Source of the DNA: Circinella minor
Lineage: Eukaryota > Mucoromycota > Mucoromycetes > Mucorales > Lichtheimiaceae
Direction of reading: 5' to 3'
DNA length: 64,000 bases
Assembly: GCA_016758965.1 (NCBI GenBank)
Contig: JAEPRB010000004.1
Coordinates: 310,001 to 374,000 of the forward strand
This document shows, piece by piece, positions 35,488 to 48,597 of the stretch. Position numbers and translations under genes: made by a program. Position 1 is the first letter of the stretch, and each line of letters starts with the position of its first letter. The notes beneath the pieces were generated by a model. It saw only the letters and a program-made list of their open reading frames with translations. It was not told the DNA's origin and ran no database searches.

Positions 35488-37136
35488 TCACCAGTCATTG
35501 ACACGGCATGGATGAACGGATCTTCCTTTTGGACCTACACCACCTCCTTCCAAACTAAAGCTCCAGTTATGCTTAGTACAAATTAATTTGTTTCCTAAAA
35601 CTTGTCCCCAAGTTGAGAGGTCGACTCCCTTGTGTGGACAGAAACGATCACATTCAAAGGTATCCCCAGTGGCTGTTCGGACTTGGATACGATTACTGCT
35701 CACAGGAGTTATAGGCCGGCCAGAAATTACTTTAGGCCGCGCCTTATTATTATTACCATTGACAGCAGAAGCACCTGTTTCATCTTCCGAACTACAACTA
35801 CTACTACTGCTACTGCTGCTGCTGCTACTACATTCAGCCATATTATCTTTCATATCCATTTTCTTCATCTTCTTTTTCTTCTTATCTTTGCTTTCGGTAG
35901 CAGCAACACCAATAGATGCATTATCAATAAATGAGACACTCTTTTGTTGAGAGTTATCACCTGCACCATTATTTAAATCGATGGAACGATTGCCTACATC
36001 AGTAAGACCCACATCAATTGATCCATTAAGAATGGTATTTCGAAGAGTCTCTGGATCTTGAGCCAGTGTATCACCTTCAACTTCAAGACGCATTGGAGAC
36101 ACGGGATCACCGAGTGTCGATTTTTGGTGTTTCTTTTTTTTCTTCATTTCTTTTTTCATTTTTTTCTTATCCTTGTACGCCTTGTACGAGTCAACGCCTA
36201 TGTTATTACCCATTCCGTAAATACAACCCAGATATAGATACCCCACACAAAAAACAAAAACAAAAAACAGTATTAAAAATACATTTCCCCATTGGTATAA
36301 ATCTTTGAGGTATATATCAATTATACTTGCCTTCATTTTTTAATTCCCACTCGGGATCAATGGCACGCCTCAATAAATCACGAACAATTGGTAAGAGTCC
36401 AATCACCTATAATAAGACAAGAAAAATTGTTATAATATGTAAATTTTGGGGCTCGGGAGTGCTATTTGTGTTCATAATATAAGTTTGTGGAGTAAAAATT
36501 TAATAGGATCGGTTTATTCTTATTTGATGTAACACGGAAGGCTGTCAAAACCTGGAACCCGAATCAATTATTCTTAATAACTTACCGACCAACTTTGATT
36601 CGACAATGCTCTTAAGTCGCGTACCTAACAAATATAATAATACAATACAATTATAGTCAATAATAGTGGACACAAAGAATATATATTCTCATGGTTTGTT
36701 TCTATTTTAATATAGTATAACTTACAAAGTATAAACGGTTATCATCTAATATAACACAATCTTGATCGATTTGCTCATCAGTCCAAGATCTTTCTTTTCC
36801 AATTTGTTCCATTAATGTAGATGCTCGCTATAAATATTTGAAATAGCATGGGAAAATTAAAATCTATACATATATATTTATATGAATGTGTATATTACAC
36901 ATATTTCTTTTTCTTTTACCATGTTGTCAGGTAATGGTATCGAATCACCTTGTTTCGATCCATTGCCATTTTCGTCTATTTACAGTTAAAATATATGAAT
37001 ATTATTTCAAATCAAGTAACTTCTTTTTTTCACATGTAGCATTAAGTATCGTTTAATACAAACTTGTTTCCATTGAATTAGCGTTTGCCATCATATAACT
37101 CTCTAAAAGAGAGAAACCTCCTTTATTTTTGCCCAT
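35488..37136 (-). CDS. Rieske 2Fe-2S domain protein with lysine-rich linker
   Basis: Exons 37136-37064, 36975-36920, 36827-36726, 36624-36586, 36406-36331, 36197-35488; 351 residues. The C-terminus is a Rieske fold: CPHKGVDL (Cys302, His304) and CTKHNW (Cys322, His325) supply the four cluster ligands, followed by GGVGPKGRSVHPCRVNDW at the very end. The N-terminal half (residues about 43-115: RASTLMEQIGKERSWTDEQI, CVILDDNRLYFVRDLRALS, PIVRDLLRRAIDPEWE) is ordered-looking but not a domain I recognise. Between them lie a Lys-rich stretch and a run of ten Ser. No membrane segment or oxygenase catalytic domain is present, so it is not a bc1 Rieske protein or a full oxygenase. The intron at 36330-36198 has a GC donor (GCAAGT). 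Function unknown; electron transfer is inferred. Confidence 0.8.
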
Positions 37137-37598
37137 TATAAGGGTTTCTCTGTTATTTTTATTTTATGATTATACGTAAGGGAATGTTTAGCTTTTGGTG
37201 TATTATTTTCAAAGAAAAAAAAAACAGGCTAAAAGGATTGGGGGAGGGATGATTGTTATGAATAAAAAAAAAAAACCAGTGTAAACAGATTGGATCCTGA
37301 TTAGGAAGGCGCCGGCTTTCTTTTTTGGCATGGCGATTGGTAGTGTTATTGTATTAACTTTAGGAATTTTCATTAGTTTCAGCCCTTATAAACACCTTCT
37401 CATTGAGATCAAGGTCAGAGGATTTATGCACTACACTTTCCTTTTTGTTCTCATGACAAAATTTACATTGATATCAAATTATTTTTGTAAATTTACATCA
37501 TGCATGATTTAAATGAGTGATAAACTACAATATCATCACAACCCATTCAATAGTATCTTTATTCGCCCAACAAGTCAGTGTTAATTAATAATAATACT

Positions 37599-37639
<41 letters not shown>

Positions 37640-40600
37640 ATATATATATATAGAGAGAGGGAGAGAGAGTGTGTATTTGGGTGTTGTTTGGGTCTATCTA
37701 CAGGCGATTGGTCCCCTATTTTGCGTTTGACAACATCCAACCATTTTCTTGGTTCCTTTTTTTCATTCTCATGTTCATTTCTTATGGTATTAAAGGAATT
37801 AGAAAGATGCCGTACTCTATTTTTATAACAATTTTACCATTATTAGATATGTAATTAGTGCCAACAAGACGGTCTAATAATAAAACGGATCTCATATATA
37901 AAATTAACAGAAGAAAAAGCTTTAATTTTTTCTTGACTGATTTTTACTAGTACTAATAGTAGATGATAATGTGTATTATACAAAACGATAATTTTATAGA
38001 AAAGTTAGATAAAGCGCTACCGGGTCCAAATAAATAATAAAAAAAAGGGAGAAACAAGGTTCAAATGACCAGGTGACCTTCCGACTTATTTTTCTTTTCT
38101 TACTTTTTGCTTATTGTAAAACAGACTATGTTATGTGTTACAGTAACAACAAAAATAATAACGACACAATTTATCATATGTAGGAATGTAGGGAGGCAAT
38201 AGCATGGTTTTTGAAATAATAACACAATGACATCAAGAAAATCCGTAAGTGATAGAGTATATCATTTCTAATAATATTTATATTATTTTACATCTTATTT
38301 AATAAAAAAAAAAAAGATAAGAATAATAGCAACAATACATAAATAGTTAACTACCGCTAATAAGTAGAAACATATACTTTTCTTCTTGCCCGTTGATGAA
38401 ATATGATCATCGTCAGAGTAGTTAAATATATTAAAATGTAAAATAGTGATTATAGAAAAGCCATCTAAAGTATTTTTGTTAATAAAGTAACAATGTACAA
38501 GCAGCTATTATAATTCATGTTAATTTCACATTATTGCTAAATTATAGAAGATGGTCTATATCTAGATAATACTTATAGTTTAGTTAGCATCAGCTAACTA
38601 AAGTTATTTACCTAAAGAACCTATATAGAGTTTTTTCATATATAATTTATAACGTGATCTCTTTACCTAGCAGTATTAAAAATATACAAATATATAATGA
38701 ATGTATAAGTATAGCTTCTCCTTATTTTTAGTTTTAAAGATACCATAATAATATTTTGTATATGCTAAAGAGAAGAAAACCATTGTCGATATCAATATGT
38801 TTTATATTTTTTTTCTTAATAGATATAATTATTGTCGTGGAATAAAATGGGGAATCTTTCTTTTTTTTTTTTTTTAAAAAAAAAAAAAACAAATAGTAAT
38901 AGTAATATTATGCTAGAAAGTAGTATTAGCTAGTAGTACAACCTTTGTATATATATGTGACATGCGGAGAACTTTTTTTTGTAATGAGGTTTGTTCATTT
39001 TTTAATAAGAGAGATGTTAAAAAGGAACTAATCACTTTTTTTTATAGCCCCTTGAAAATACTTGAGCGAAGCATTTCTATTAATTTGATCCATTAAATGA
39101 ATAGATACTGACAGAAACTTTCTTCTTGGCGTCAAAAAAAATTCCCATGAGTAGTCATATATCCCATAATCCTTTGTGAAAAAAACCCAGCTCTGATCTT
39201 TCAAAGAGCACTGATAAATTGGTATACAAGCTGATAAGATTGAGTTTTATTCCAAAAAGAGAGAGAAATTGTTTATATTATAAAATATCTTGTCTAACAA
39301 TATAGTATAAATAAAAAAGATTATAATTTGTGATTATTCTCTATTATAGTTACTAAACTGTGTAAGAAAGGAAATCACAATATCACAAATCTTGTTTTGG
39401 TACGACATTGAAAAAGAAAAAAAGAGTGAAGGTATATAGAATCTAAAGTAGTAAATAAAGACTACTACTAAGGCTTATATGTATTACACTAGATAAACTG
39501 GAGATAATTGTCTTTTAACCATATTTATAAGGTCTCTCCTCATTATAGTACCAAAATCAAATATACCATTATATGAAGTTTATTTTATTTCTACTGAGGA
39601 ATTAATAAACAGAAGTTCAGTCTATTAATATTTCTCTTCTATAGTAGACGTCTAATTAAAATAAATTTATATATATTTCATATTTATTATAATATCGTAT
39701 CAAGTATGAATTATTGCTTTTGTTTCTTCCTTGTTGGATCTAATATTTCAAAGAAGAGTCATATGCCTGTTTATTCAAATGTTAATCTTAAAGTCTATTA
39801 TATATACATACATAATATTGATTGCAACATTAGATTGACGGAACATTTTTGTTCTGTATAAATAATTTATTGAAATGTCTAACAATAAAATCATTCAACA
39901 AAGCCAAAGTAATATAGGTTCTAGAATTGCCAAACCACCCTCATGTTTTGTTCTTGTGCAAGGTTTTAAAATATATCGTCGGACGAGCTTTATTGATCAC
40001 ATCCTAATGTATCATTGTTTATATAGACATTAAATAGTTTAGAGTTACTGGAACAGTACAAAGCATATACTATAGTCGGATGAGAGGCAAGGAATTAGCA
40101 ATCGAGCCTCAACCAAGAACGTTGTTGTAATTGAATTTTATGACGCTTATCTTGTTCGAGTACTTAATCCATATAAAAGCGAAGTTGGTTTCATGTACTT
40201 CTTGTTAGGGGGAACCCAAGACAAATAGGAAATTCAGCAGGAAAAGCACCATGTAATTGTGTGATATCTCTTGTTCATATAGTATTATTCGTCATCATGG
40301 TAACCGACTTTTACCATTGAATATAATGTTGTCATGGTTTTATTTTGATTGATAAGTGTATTATGTTTGCGCGGCCATTTAATTGTAATGTCAATATAGT
40401 AAACTAAACAATTTATGTAGCAGTTGCATGAAAATAGAAGTGTTATCAGCGTCGAGGAGAAAGTTAATTTCTGATAAGTAGTTATGTTGAACAAGCACCG
40501 TCACAGTACGTACAGCTAAACCATTGTCAGCAATTGGACTGACCAGAAAGAAAGCCAGTTTGATATGGGTTGATGAGATTAGGAATACAGGAAGATAATC

Positions 40601-41543
40601 ATGTTGTCAATATTCTTGTAAGAAGATGAGCATCACAACATATTTAGGAGATGAGTCTCCAGCTTTCAAGGTGTGACCAATCACCTTTTTGAAGTAATAA
40701 AACTACAATGGGACTGTTGCCATGTTAAAGGGAAATGACAGTGATTTAAAGATGAATTTAGTACCTGTAACAAAAACAACCGAGACCTCCAAGCGGATGA
40801 TGGTCAATATTAAAACCGAGAGACTCATGGAATAGGTTGTCAATTCTAGGACTACTTCGGAGAGGAGCTTTTATAAGATCTGTTTCAAAGTCATAATCAT
40901 CCAGTTCACTAATAATGTATGGAGTGTCATCCTCCAATCTAGCCAAAGTTGGGATCGAGCGTAGTAAGAGATATCAATTAGATGTCGAATAGATATATAA
41001 ACTCAGCTGTTTTTGTTTTTGTTTTTGGACGAGGGTGTTGACCATTTTTGTCCTTCACAATTATGCATGCAAAGTTGCCACGTTGCTTCTCTCTTTTATA
41101 TTCACAAATAAATTGAATTATTTAAAAAATAAACTTTGAGTTATGTGTAAGAATGTTAAAAAGGTGACAACAGATGCTACATATAATGAATATATATATA
41201 AATATATAAGTAAAAAAAATAAAGCATTTATTATGCATAATAGTTTATTTGATATTAAAACAAACTATTTTAAAATAGAATGATAAAAGAGAACAATATT
41301 TACTAGGAGAAGAATAGAAAAAAAAAAATGGGTGTGTGATATACAAAAAAGCGAATGCAAAAAGAGAATGCTGATATCCGTTCCAGCGGGTAAAAATTGA
41401 TTAGGTTTTTGGATTAGGATTTCTTGATTGAAAAAAATTATGTAAAAAAACAAAGGGAAGGTCGATTATATTATTAAAGAGATGCGTAAAAGAAAAGAAT
41501 CGGGTATGGTTTTTGTTGGTGTTAATCTGTTGTTTTTAGTCAT
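37137..41543. other. 4.4-kb gene-poor region
   Basis: Two weak coding hints. A plus-strand ATG frame at 37330 begins MAIGSVIVLTLGIFISFSPY and stops 60 codons later, with no splice solution that I trust. A minus-strand frame at about 40945-40760 (no ATG) reads DDTPYIISELDDYDFETDL and ends at a possible donor. Both lack partners. The rest is AT-rich with short repeats. T-run/A-run palindromes lie near 38860-38890. I see no tRNA or terminal repeats. Confidence 0.45.
37602..37669. repeat. (CT)n - (TA)n - (GA)n microsatellite hairpin
   Basis: An uninterrupted CT tract (37602-37637) is followed by a TA tract (about 37639-37651) and a GA-rich tract (37652-37669). The CT and GA arms are complementary, so the whole can fold back, with the self-complementary TA tract at the tip. 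Confidence 0.8.
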
Positions 41544-42854
41544 TTACAATTCAACGTGTTTAGAAGGTACTGTTTCAATTTTGTTCAAAATATTTAAAAT
41601 ATCTTCATCATTAACATTCTTCTTCTTATCACACATATTCTTGAAATCCACAAAAGCTTTTTGGAACTCTTCTTCATTGATTGCAGAATAACCCAATTCC
41701 TTACAACGTTCACGGAATGCGTTACGACCCGAGTGTTTACCCAAAACCAAAGCAATATCTGTCACACCTACTGTTTCTGCACTGATAATTTCATAAGTTT
41801 GACGGTTCTTCAACACACCATCTTGATGGATACCAGATTCATGTAAAAATGCATTGCGACCAACAATAGCCTTGTTAGGTTGAACCATCATACCAGACAA
41901 AGCAGAAACCATGACTGAAGTGGGATAAATCAATCGAGTGTTGATGTTATGATAGACTGGGAAAGCACCTGGATGTGTATGAATAGCCATAACAATTTCT
42001 TCCATGGCCGTATTTCCTGCACGTTCACCAATACCGTTAATAGTTACTTCAACTTGACGTGCACCATTACGAATACCACTCAATGTATTTGCTGTAGCCA
42101 AACCCAAATCATTATGACAGTGAGTTGACCAAGTAACCTTGTCACCACCAGGTGTATGTTCAACCAAATGTTTAATCAATGCACCATATTCTTCAGGTAA
42201 ATTGTAACCAACAGTATCGGGAATGTTCAAAGTAGTAGCACCGGCTTCAATGACTTTACCAAGAACTTCACACAAGAAATCGGGATCGGAACGACTAGCA
42301 TCTTCGGGAGAGAATTCAACTTGAGGAACCAAAGAGCGTGCCAAAGTCACTGCTGCAACGGCACGTTTGATACATTCTTCGCGGTCAATCTTAAGCTTAT
42401 GCTTTAAATGAATATCGGATGTTGCCAAAAAGACATGAATACGACGATTAGGTGCATCTTGAATTGCTTCAGCACAACGCTTGATATCACCAGGTGTAGA
42501 ACGAGCCAAACCACAAATTGTCATAGGCTCACCAATATGTTCACGACCCTCCATAAGAGGACCTACTTCGCGTGCAATACGTTGAACAGCTTCGAAATCA
42601 CCAACAGAAGCAATGGGGAAACCTGCTTCAATGACATCAACACCAAGACGAGAAAGTTGTTTAGCAATTTCAATTTTTTCCTCAGTATTCAAAGAAACAC
42701 CAGGAGACTAAATAAAAAAAAAAGTTGTCAGCATATAGTTCGTTACTTCTCTTAAAAGTAAAAAATAATAATAATTTACCTGTTCACCATCTCTCAAACT
42801 GGTATCAAATACAATCAAGCGTTCTTTATCAGAGTTTCCGTTTGTAACAGCCAT
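41544..42854 (-). CDS. leuA: 2-isopropylmalate synthase, short form without regulatory domain
   Basis: Condenses acetyl-CoA with 2-oxoisovalerate, the first committed step of leucine synthesis. Exons 42854-42780 and 42707-41544; 412 residues. Catalytic TIM-barrel marks: [12 protein letters not shown] (Arg21, Asp22), [57 protein letters not shown], the metal-binding [10 protein letters not shown] (His221, His223), [14 protein letters not shown] and [13 protein letters not shown]. These fit the bacterial/plant LeuA type better than yeast Leu4 or homocitrate synthase. The frame ends [14 protein letters not shown], before the roughly 120-residue LeuA allosteric domain that binds leucine. No such domain is encoded downstream (AT-rich DNA to 41265). 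No mitochondrial or plastid-like presequence is seen, so a cytosolic location is likely. Confidence 0.92.
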
Positions 42855-45115
42855 TTTTTTTTTTTTGTATCAAATGTTATTGTATTAAAATAAGTTGTAA
42901 TACTTTTTTAAAAGTGAATAAGAAAAAAAAAAGTAGTGTGAATTTTGGATCTATCTTTTTATAAAGCATTTAGACCATCGTTGTGACAAATATTCTATAA
43001 CCAATCAAATTTCTTGATCAGACCTTAAGCAAAATGATTCACGTCAAACCATTGGCCATCAGTCCTTAACACCGTCGGCTTTTTTTTTTTTTTTTGACTT
43101 ACAACACCCCCCCTCTCTCCTATCTCACCCCCCAAAAATCCACACTCCAATCCAGTCTTTAAAAGTTTGGATTGACTAACAATCTATTTGCTCCAATTGT
43201 ATTGTTTCTTTTCTACTTTTCCAATTTTCTTTTTTTGTGATACTATTTTATTATTTTACCCGGCATTGAAATAATGATTTATCCATGCAAAAAAAAAAAA
43301 GAATAGTGACAACAACCAAGTTATGTAAAAAATACATATATATTTTCGTTTTGTAAAATAGAAAAAAAAAAAAAAAACCCACCAGCCCCCTGCATAATGT
43401 GAATTTACTACTACTGGAAGTAGAAAGAAAGGTTTATAAGTATAAAATGAATTTTCTTATAGGTTAATAATATCACTTTCTTCCAAGTAATTTTCTTGGA
43501 TCTCCTATAAATATACTATCTATGAATCATATATAGATAATTTAGTAAACTCACTCGCCGAAGCAGACATCTTTTTTTTTTTTTTGAATTGTTATTATAA
43601 TTATATAAATTTAACTGCTGGGTATTGTATTATATGATGGTCTGAGTCAGTTTATTTAATCAAAATTTGAGTCCGATATATTATAGATCATGCAAATCTA
43701 ATTATTTGTTAGATCGCCCAACTTTTTTTAACCATTTTTTTTTTTTACATCAATAAAAGTGAAAGGAAAAAAAAAGTATATAAATAAATGAATAAATAAA
43801 TTACTATATATATCGAAAATAGAAATAAGAACTGTTACTATACATTTTATATGGGAAGAAAGAAGAGCTTTAATTTTTTGAGGAGAAAGAGAAACTAAAC
43901 AGATGACAGTTACTATAATACTATAGATTACAATCCAATTTTTTTTTTTTTTCGCTTTTTGTTGCCACTGTATACGACTATTATTTGCTCTGAATTATAT
44001 ACAAATTCAATTATATACAAACAATACATTTTATTTTGTAGTATTTTTTTATTAAATGTGTAGTTAATAAGTGACATAGACAGGATAAGAAGCTGTTATT
44101 AAATTCTTATTATTACTTGTTAAACATGACATCGTGTTTTAATAATAATAAACTTCTCATCCATTAAAAGCCCATTACTAAATATGTATGTATAATGAAT
44201 CGATATATATATATATATATATACTATTATTAGATAATGTAAAAAAAGAAAATAAAAGGTCATTTAAGAAAAACTAGGGGATGAGAAAGTAACTAAAGTT
44301 AAAAGACGACGATGACGAGGAGAGGGGATGTAGAATAATATTAGAAGTAATTGACATTGTAAAAACTCTGTTATTTTTTCCCAAACGAAACACCCCTTTT
44401 TCAAGACATTTCCCATCCACAATGAAATAAGGAGAAGCTCCTTTTTTCTTAACGTGAACAAAACCAACTCAATTACTTATGTGAGGTCTAGTACTATATC
44501 ACTCTATTTTCTTTTATGTTTAACTCCTCTTCATAGAGGGGACCCCTATAATAATAATGTAAATCTATATTTTCTTTTTTTATTTTCTTTTGAGTCTAGT
44601 ACTCTCAACTTACTGCTCTATAAAGCTCCAGAACGAAGTGATGAGGTTAAAAAAGCTCATCTTCCTCCCCTTCCCCCCTTCCTCTTCTCCTCACGAAACA
44701 TATATATTATTTCTAGCTCATTATATATATATATATATTGCCTCCTTCCCTCAATTTTTTCACTTTTTTTTTTTTCTTCGTTTCCTTTTTGTTCATTTTT
44801 TTTTTATAACAACAACAATAATAATCTCTTTCCTTTCCTTTTAATAATATCATTTAATCTATCTATCTTGTTGTTGTTTTTTTTGGTAAGTTTTTTTTTT
44901 TAAAAAACGGTAGTAATAAAATTACATAAAATGAAACTTACCTGTCAACATTTGTATATCAAAGAATCAAGTAGCTTTACTAGATCTGTCCAATTAGAAC
45001 TTCTTCTTTCTTTCTCTTTCCTTTTCTTTCCAGTTTATTTTAGATTCTTTCATACAACAAACAATCCCACAAGAACTACAAAAAAAAATTATATATATAT
45101 ATACATATACATACA
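42855..45115. other. 2.3-kb intergenic region between divergent genes
   Basis: Contains the promoters of the isopropylmalate synthase (-) and the PH-domain gene (+). Features: C-rich patches near 43110-43140, several poly-T/poly-A runs, a (TA)n tract at 44203-44222, and long T/C-rich leader-like DNA at 44640-45110. The sequence gtaagtttttttttttt at 44886 looks like a donor for an intron in the 5' UTR of the PH-domain gene. No coding gene is supported. Confidence 0.5.
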
Positions 45116-48100
45116 ATGCTGGTTGCTCAACAAAACTCTTATCAACGTCGAGCTTCATCTCCAAATGAGTCGTTGGCGTCAGAAACTGATCAACAGCAAT
45201 CAGTTCACCCTTTACGCCCGGTCACTCCTACTGGTTCCACTTCTACTACTATGAATGGTATGCGTTTATCAACCAACAATAGCAACAACACCAATACTAG
45301 TCGTAGTGTCAGTTTTCGACCTGCTCGATTTATTAAAGCAACGCCAACAGCTACCAACTACGACCAAGTATCCAATGATATGAAACGATTTGTTCAATCA
45401 TTTGATAATTATAATCAAAAACTATACGTTGAAGGTTATTTATTCAAGCATAATCCAACTGAAAGTTCAAGAATACGATGTTTTGCCGAATTATGCGGAT
45501 CCACTTTATCCATGTGGGATGCTGAAATTCAATCACAACGAGTTATGCCACAGTATATCATTATTTCAGCAGAAGCCATTGTTGAACAACAAGATAAACG
45601 AATGTTTATGCTTCAACTCAGCACCTCGTCATCAAAACAACAACAAAAGATTATTCATTTGGAAGCATCGGATGAATCTACATTACTACGATGGATATCA
45701 GCTATTCGATTAGCTTGTTTTGAAAAAAATAAATTGCATTTGATATTTACTCAAAAGTTACTTTTACGGCACTTTGATCCTAGTGTGGAAATGCAACAAA
45801 ATACAAAATGGGATGCAAATTGGCAGGTGTCTATTTGCGGAAGTGATTGGCAAAAACAATATATAACGGTTGGAACAATATCAGGTCATCAACAGCAGCA
45901 GCAACATCGGAATACGAAGCTATTTGGTAGTGGAAACAAATTATCATTAGGGGCCGGACAAGGAAATGAACCAAGACTTGTTTTTATGGATACCAAAAAA
46001 TCCAAATCAGCAACTCTAACCATGACATCTATTACACATGCTTATGCCATATATCCTGAATCGCCACAACTTATTGAAAAAAGTTGTATTATGCGTATTG
46101 ATGGATTAGTGTTACGAAAAGGGTCCAAGAATGCTGAAGAAGGACATGTGTTAGTTATGGCAGACCATTGTCAAGATATGGCTACAGGTTTATTAGCTAT
46201 TTTTGATGCTTGTAAAATGCATGGACGCCCCGAACAGCTCATCACGGATCCTACTCACGAGCAATCACTCAATTATGGCGATAGTGGATCATCTCGCCTC
46301 TTTTTGGAAACTGAAGATGTGGTATCATTTATGGATCAGCATAATCATCACAAAGATATTTCTATTAATACTGTATTTATGGAGGCATTGAATAAAAAGT
46401 TGTCAGAACCCATCCGTCCTTCAGGTGCTGGTATGCGTGCCAATAGTCTTCCGTTAATTACTGTTGCTTGCGAAGATGGGACTTCGTCTGTGTCTAGTAA
46501 CAGTGAAACACCTTTTGTACCTTTACGCCAACGATCAGCTTCTGCAGATTTATTGGCAGCTTACAATAGTGATGATGATAATGACGACGACGATAATGAA
46601 AGTGGACAACGACAGCCTGGCGCATCAAAAAATCGTCGACCTTCAGGGGATTCTCGTTTCAAGTTTTCACGTCAAGTTGCGGATTCGAGTGATGAAAGTG
46701 AAGAAGATGATGATGAAGAAGAAGACGAGGATGAAGAGTCGGATAGTGATGATGAACCTATTGCAAAGACGAGAAGTCAATTGGCATCACGTGCAGGTTC
46801 AACTGTTGGCTTATCATTTACTCCCAACGATAAGTCAGACTCTCTGATACCTGACTTTGATTTTGGTAATGGATTTGATGTTCCTCGCTCACCTGCTTCT
46901 AATAGTGGTGGTATAAGTGCAGCTCGAGGTAGTGATACCATTTCAGGTAGATCATCTCCATTACTGGATACATGTCAAAGTGATTTTGATAGCGTGGTAG
47001 TGAGCAACAGTACAAGTACAAATCGAAAAGGTTCTTTTGCCTCAACATTACAAAAAGATAATTCTTCCCAGCAGCGCCAAAAACAACAGCAATATTCTCA
47101 ACAACAACAGCAAGCATCATCTTCTTTATTTGGTGATTTTTCACTAAGTATGGATTTTGACAAGTACATGGATTCAAAAGCATCTTTTTCATCCGAAGCA
47201 GCCCGTAAATATTCATTACCGTCAAATGTTAAACTTTCAGTCGAGCGTGAATCAATTGATCGACAATCATTTTCAGGAGGGGGTAGTAGTAGTGGAAGCA
47301 GTTTCTTTGGTCATTTAGCTCCGTCTGTTGATTATGCGCGCCGCCGTCGATCATCTTGGGATCATCAACAGAATCCTCATTGGATGGATGAGTATGAATA
47401 TGATGATTCTTACTTTAAGAGATCCATAGATCGTCAACAACAACAACAACAACAACAACATTCTTATCAACGTCACCCATATGATGTTGAACATGGTAGT
47501 GGAGGTGGTCAATATGAGGATAATGATGACAATACACCCATGATTCCTGCATTGACAGATCATTTTGCACCTCAAAACAGTCTTTTGGATACTTATCTTG
47601 GTGATCAATTAACTGCCAAGGAACAAATTGAATATTGTCGTGCTACTGGCCAACCACTCATTCAAGTAGAGGACACCAAACCACAAGTACCTAATGGTGG
47701 ATTTGTTGGAGCAATTTCTCGTCGTGAAAGAAATCGTAAAGAAGGAAATAATCTTCGTGTCAATGAACGAGTACAACAACACCATGTAGATCGTAATTTA
47801 TTAGAACGTGAAAAAGAACGACGTATTTTTGAACAGAGACAGCAACAATGGGTGAAATATCATCAGGTAATAATAAACTGATGTTATATATACTTATTTA
47901 CATTATATGATACTGTTTATACACAAGTAAACTGATAATTAAAAATAAATAAATTACTTAATATAGCAACAACAAATAATAATGTATAATAATGGGTATA
48001 TGCCTGGCCCACCACCTCCTCCATCTGGTATGGCCATGATGTATCCTGGTGCTGCTCCTGGTACTGTTCCTCCATCCTTGCATCCATATATGGCTGGTCC

Positions 48101-48392
48101 GCCACCACCACCACCACCACCAATTTCCATGGGTAGTCCTCTTACACCAACTAGTCCTATGTCGCCTGGTCCACATTATATGATGTCACCTGGTGCCATG
48201 GGATCTCCACAAGGATTAAGACCTAATGGACCAAGAAGTCCTAGTATGTCATCTCCCGCTGCTCCAAATAGTCGAAGATCATCAAGGCCACTCCTTGATA
48301 GTATTGAAGATGATTCTGCTGTAATGATGACACGATATAATAACAATAGTAATAGTAGTAATAATCGCCCTATTCTTCGTACTAAAGATTAG
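45116..48392 (+). CDS. PH-domain protein of the Skg3/Caf120 type
   Basis: Exon 1 45116-47866 and exon 2 47967-48392; 1058 residues. After a Ser/Asn-rich start, a PH domain spans about residues 100-205 (LYVEGYLFKHN, CFAELCGSTLSMWDAEI, IIHLEASDESTLLRWISAIR), followed by the downstream module found in the fungal Skg3/Caf120 family (CFEKNKLHLIFTQKLLL, WDANWQVSICGSDWQKQYIT, HAYAIYPESPQLIEKSCIMR). In yeast these proteins associate with the bud neck/cell cortex and with the Ccr4-Not complex; the role here is inferred. The rest is low complexity: acidic Asp/Glu tracts (about 480-545), Gln repeats, a basic coiled segment (SRRERNRKEGNNLRVNER) and a Pro/Met/Gly-rich tail in exon 2. No other domain is seen. 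Confidence 0.85.
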
Positions 48393-48597
48393 TTATTTTT
48401 TTTTATTTGTTTATCACACACACACACACACACATGCAAATTATATCTACATTTTTTTTAAATTCATTATTTTTATTGTTCGGTTACACGACGAGTTATA
48501 AATAAGTACTTTGCTGCATAACAAATCGGAGCTTCCTTTTTTTTTTTTTTTTTCCTTTTGTCCCTTTTGTCTTTTTTTAACTTGTTCAATTATAATC

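Noticed and set aside
35588..35950. Leu/Ser-rich plus-strand frames opposite the Rieske gene
   Set aside because: They are antisense translations of the Ser and Lys tracts in the last Rieske exon.
37330..37512. Small membrane protein gene opposite the Rieske gene
   Set aside because: It has an ATG and a hydrophobic start, but no splice pair extends it in a convincing frame. Kept only as a hint in the gene-poor region.
44454..44903. 149-residue hydrophobic plus-strand frame
   Set aside because: Phe/Leu/Ser-rich translation of a T/C-rich leader. It runs into homopolymers, with no family resemblance.
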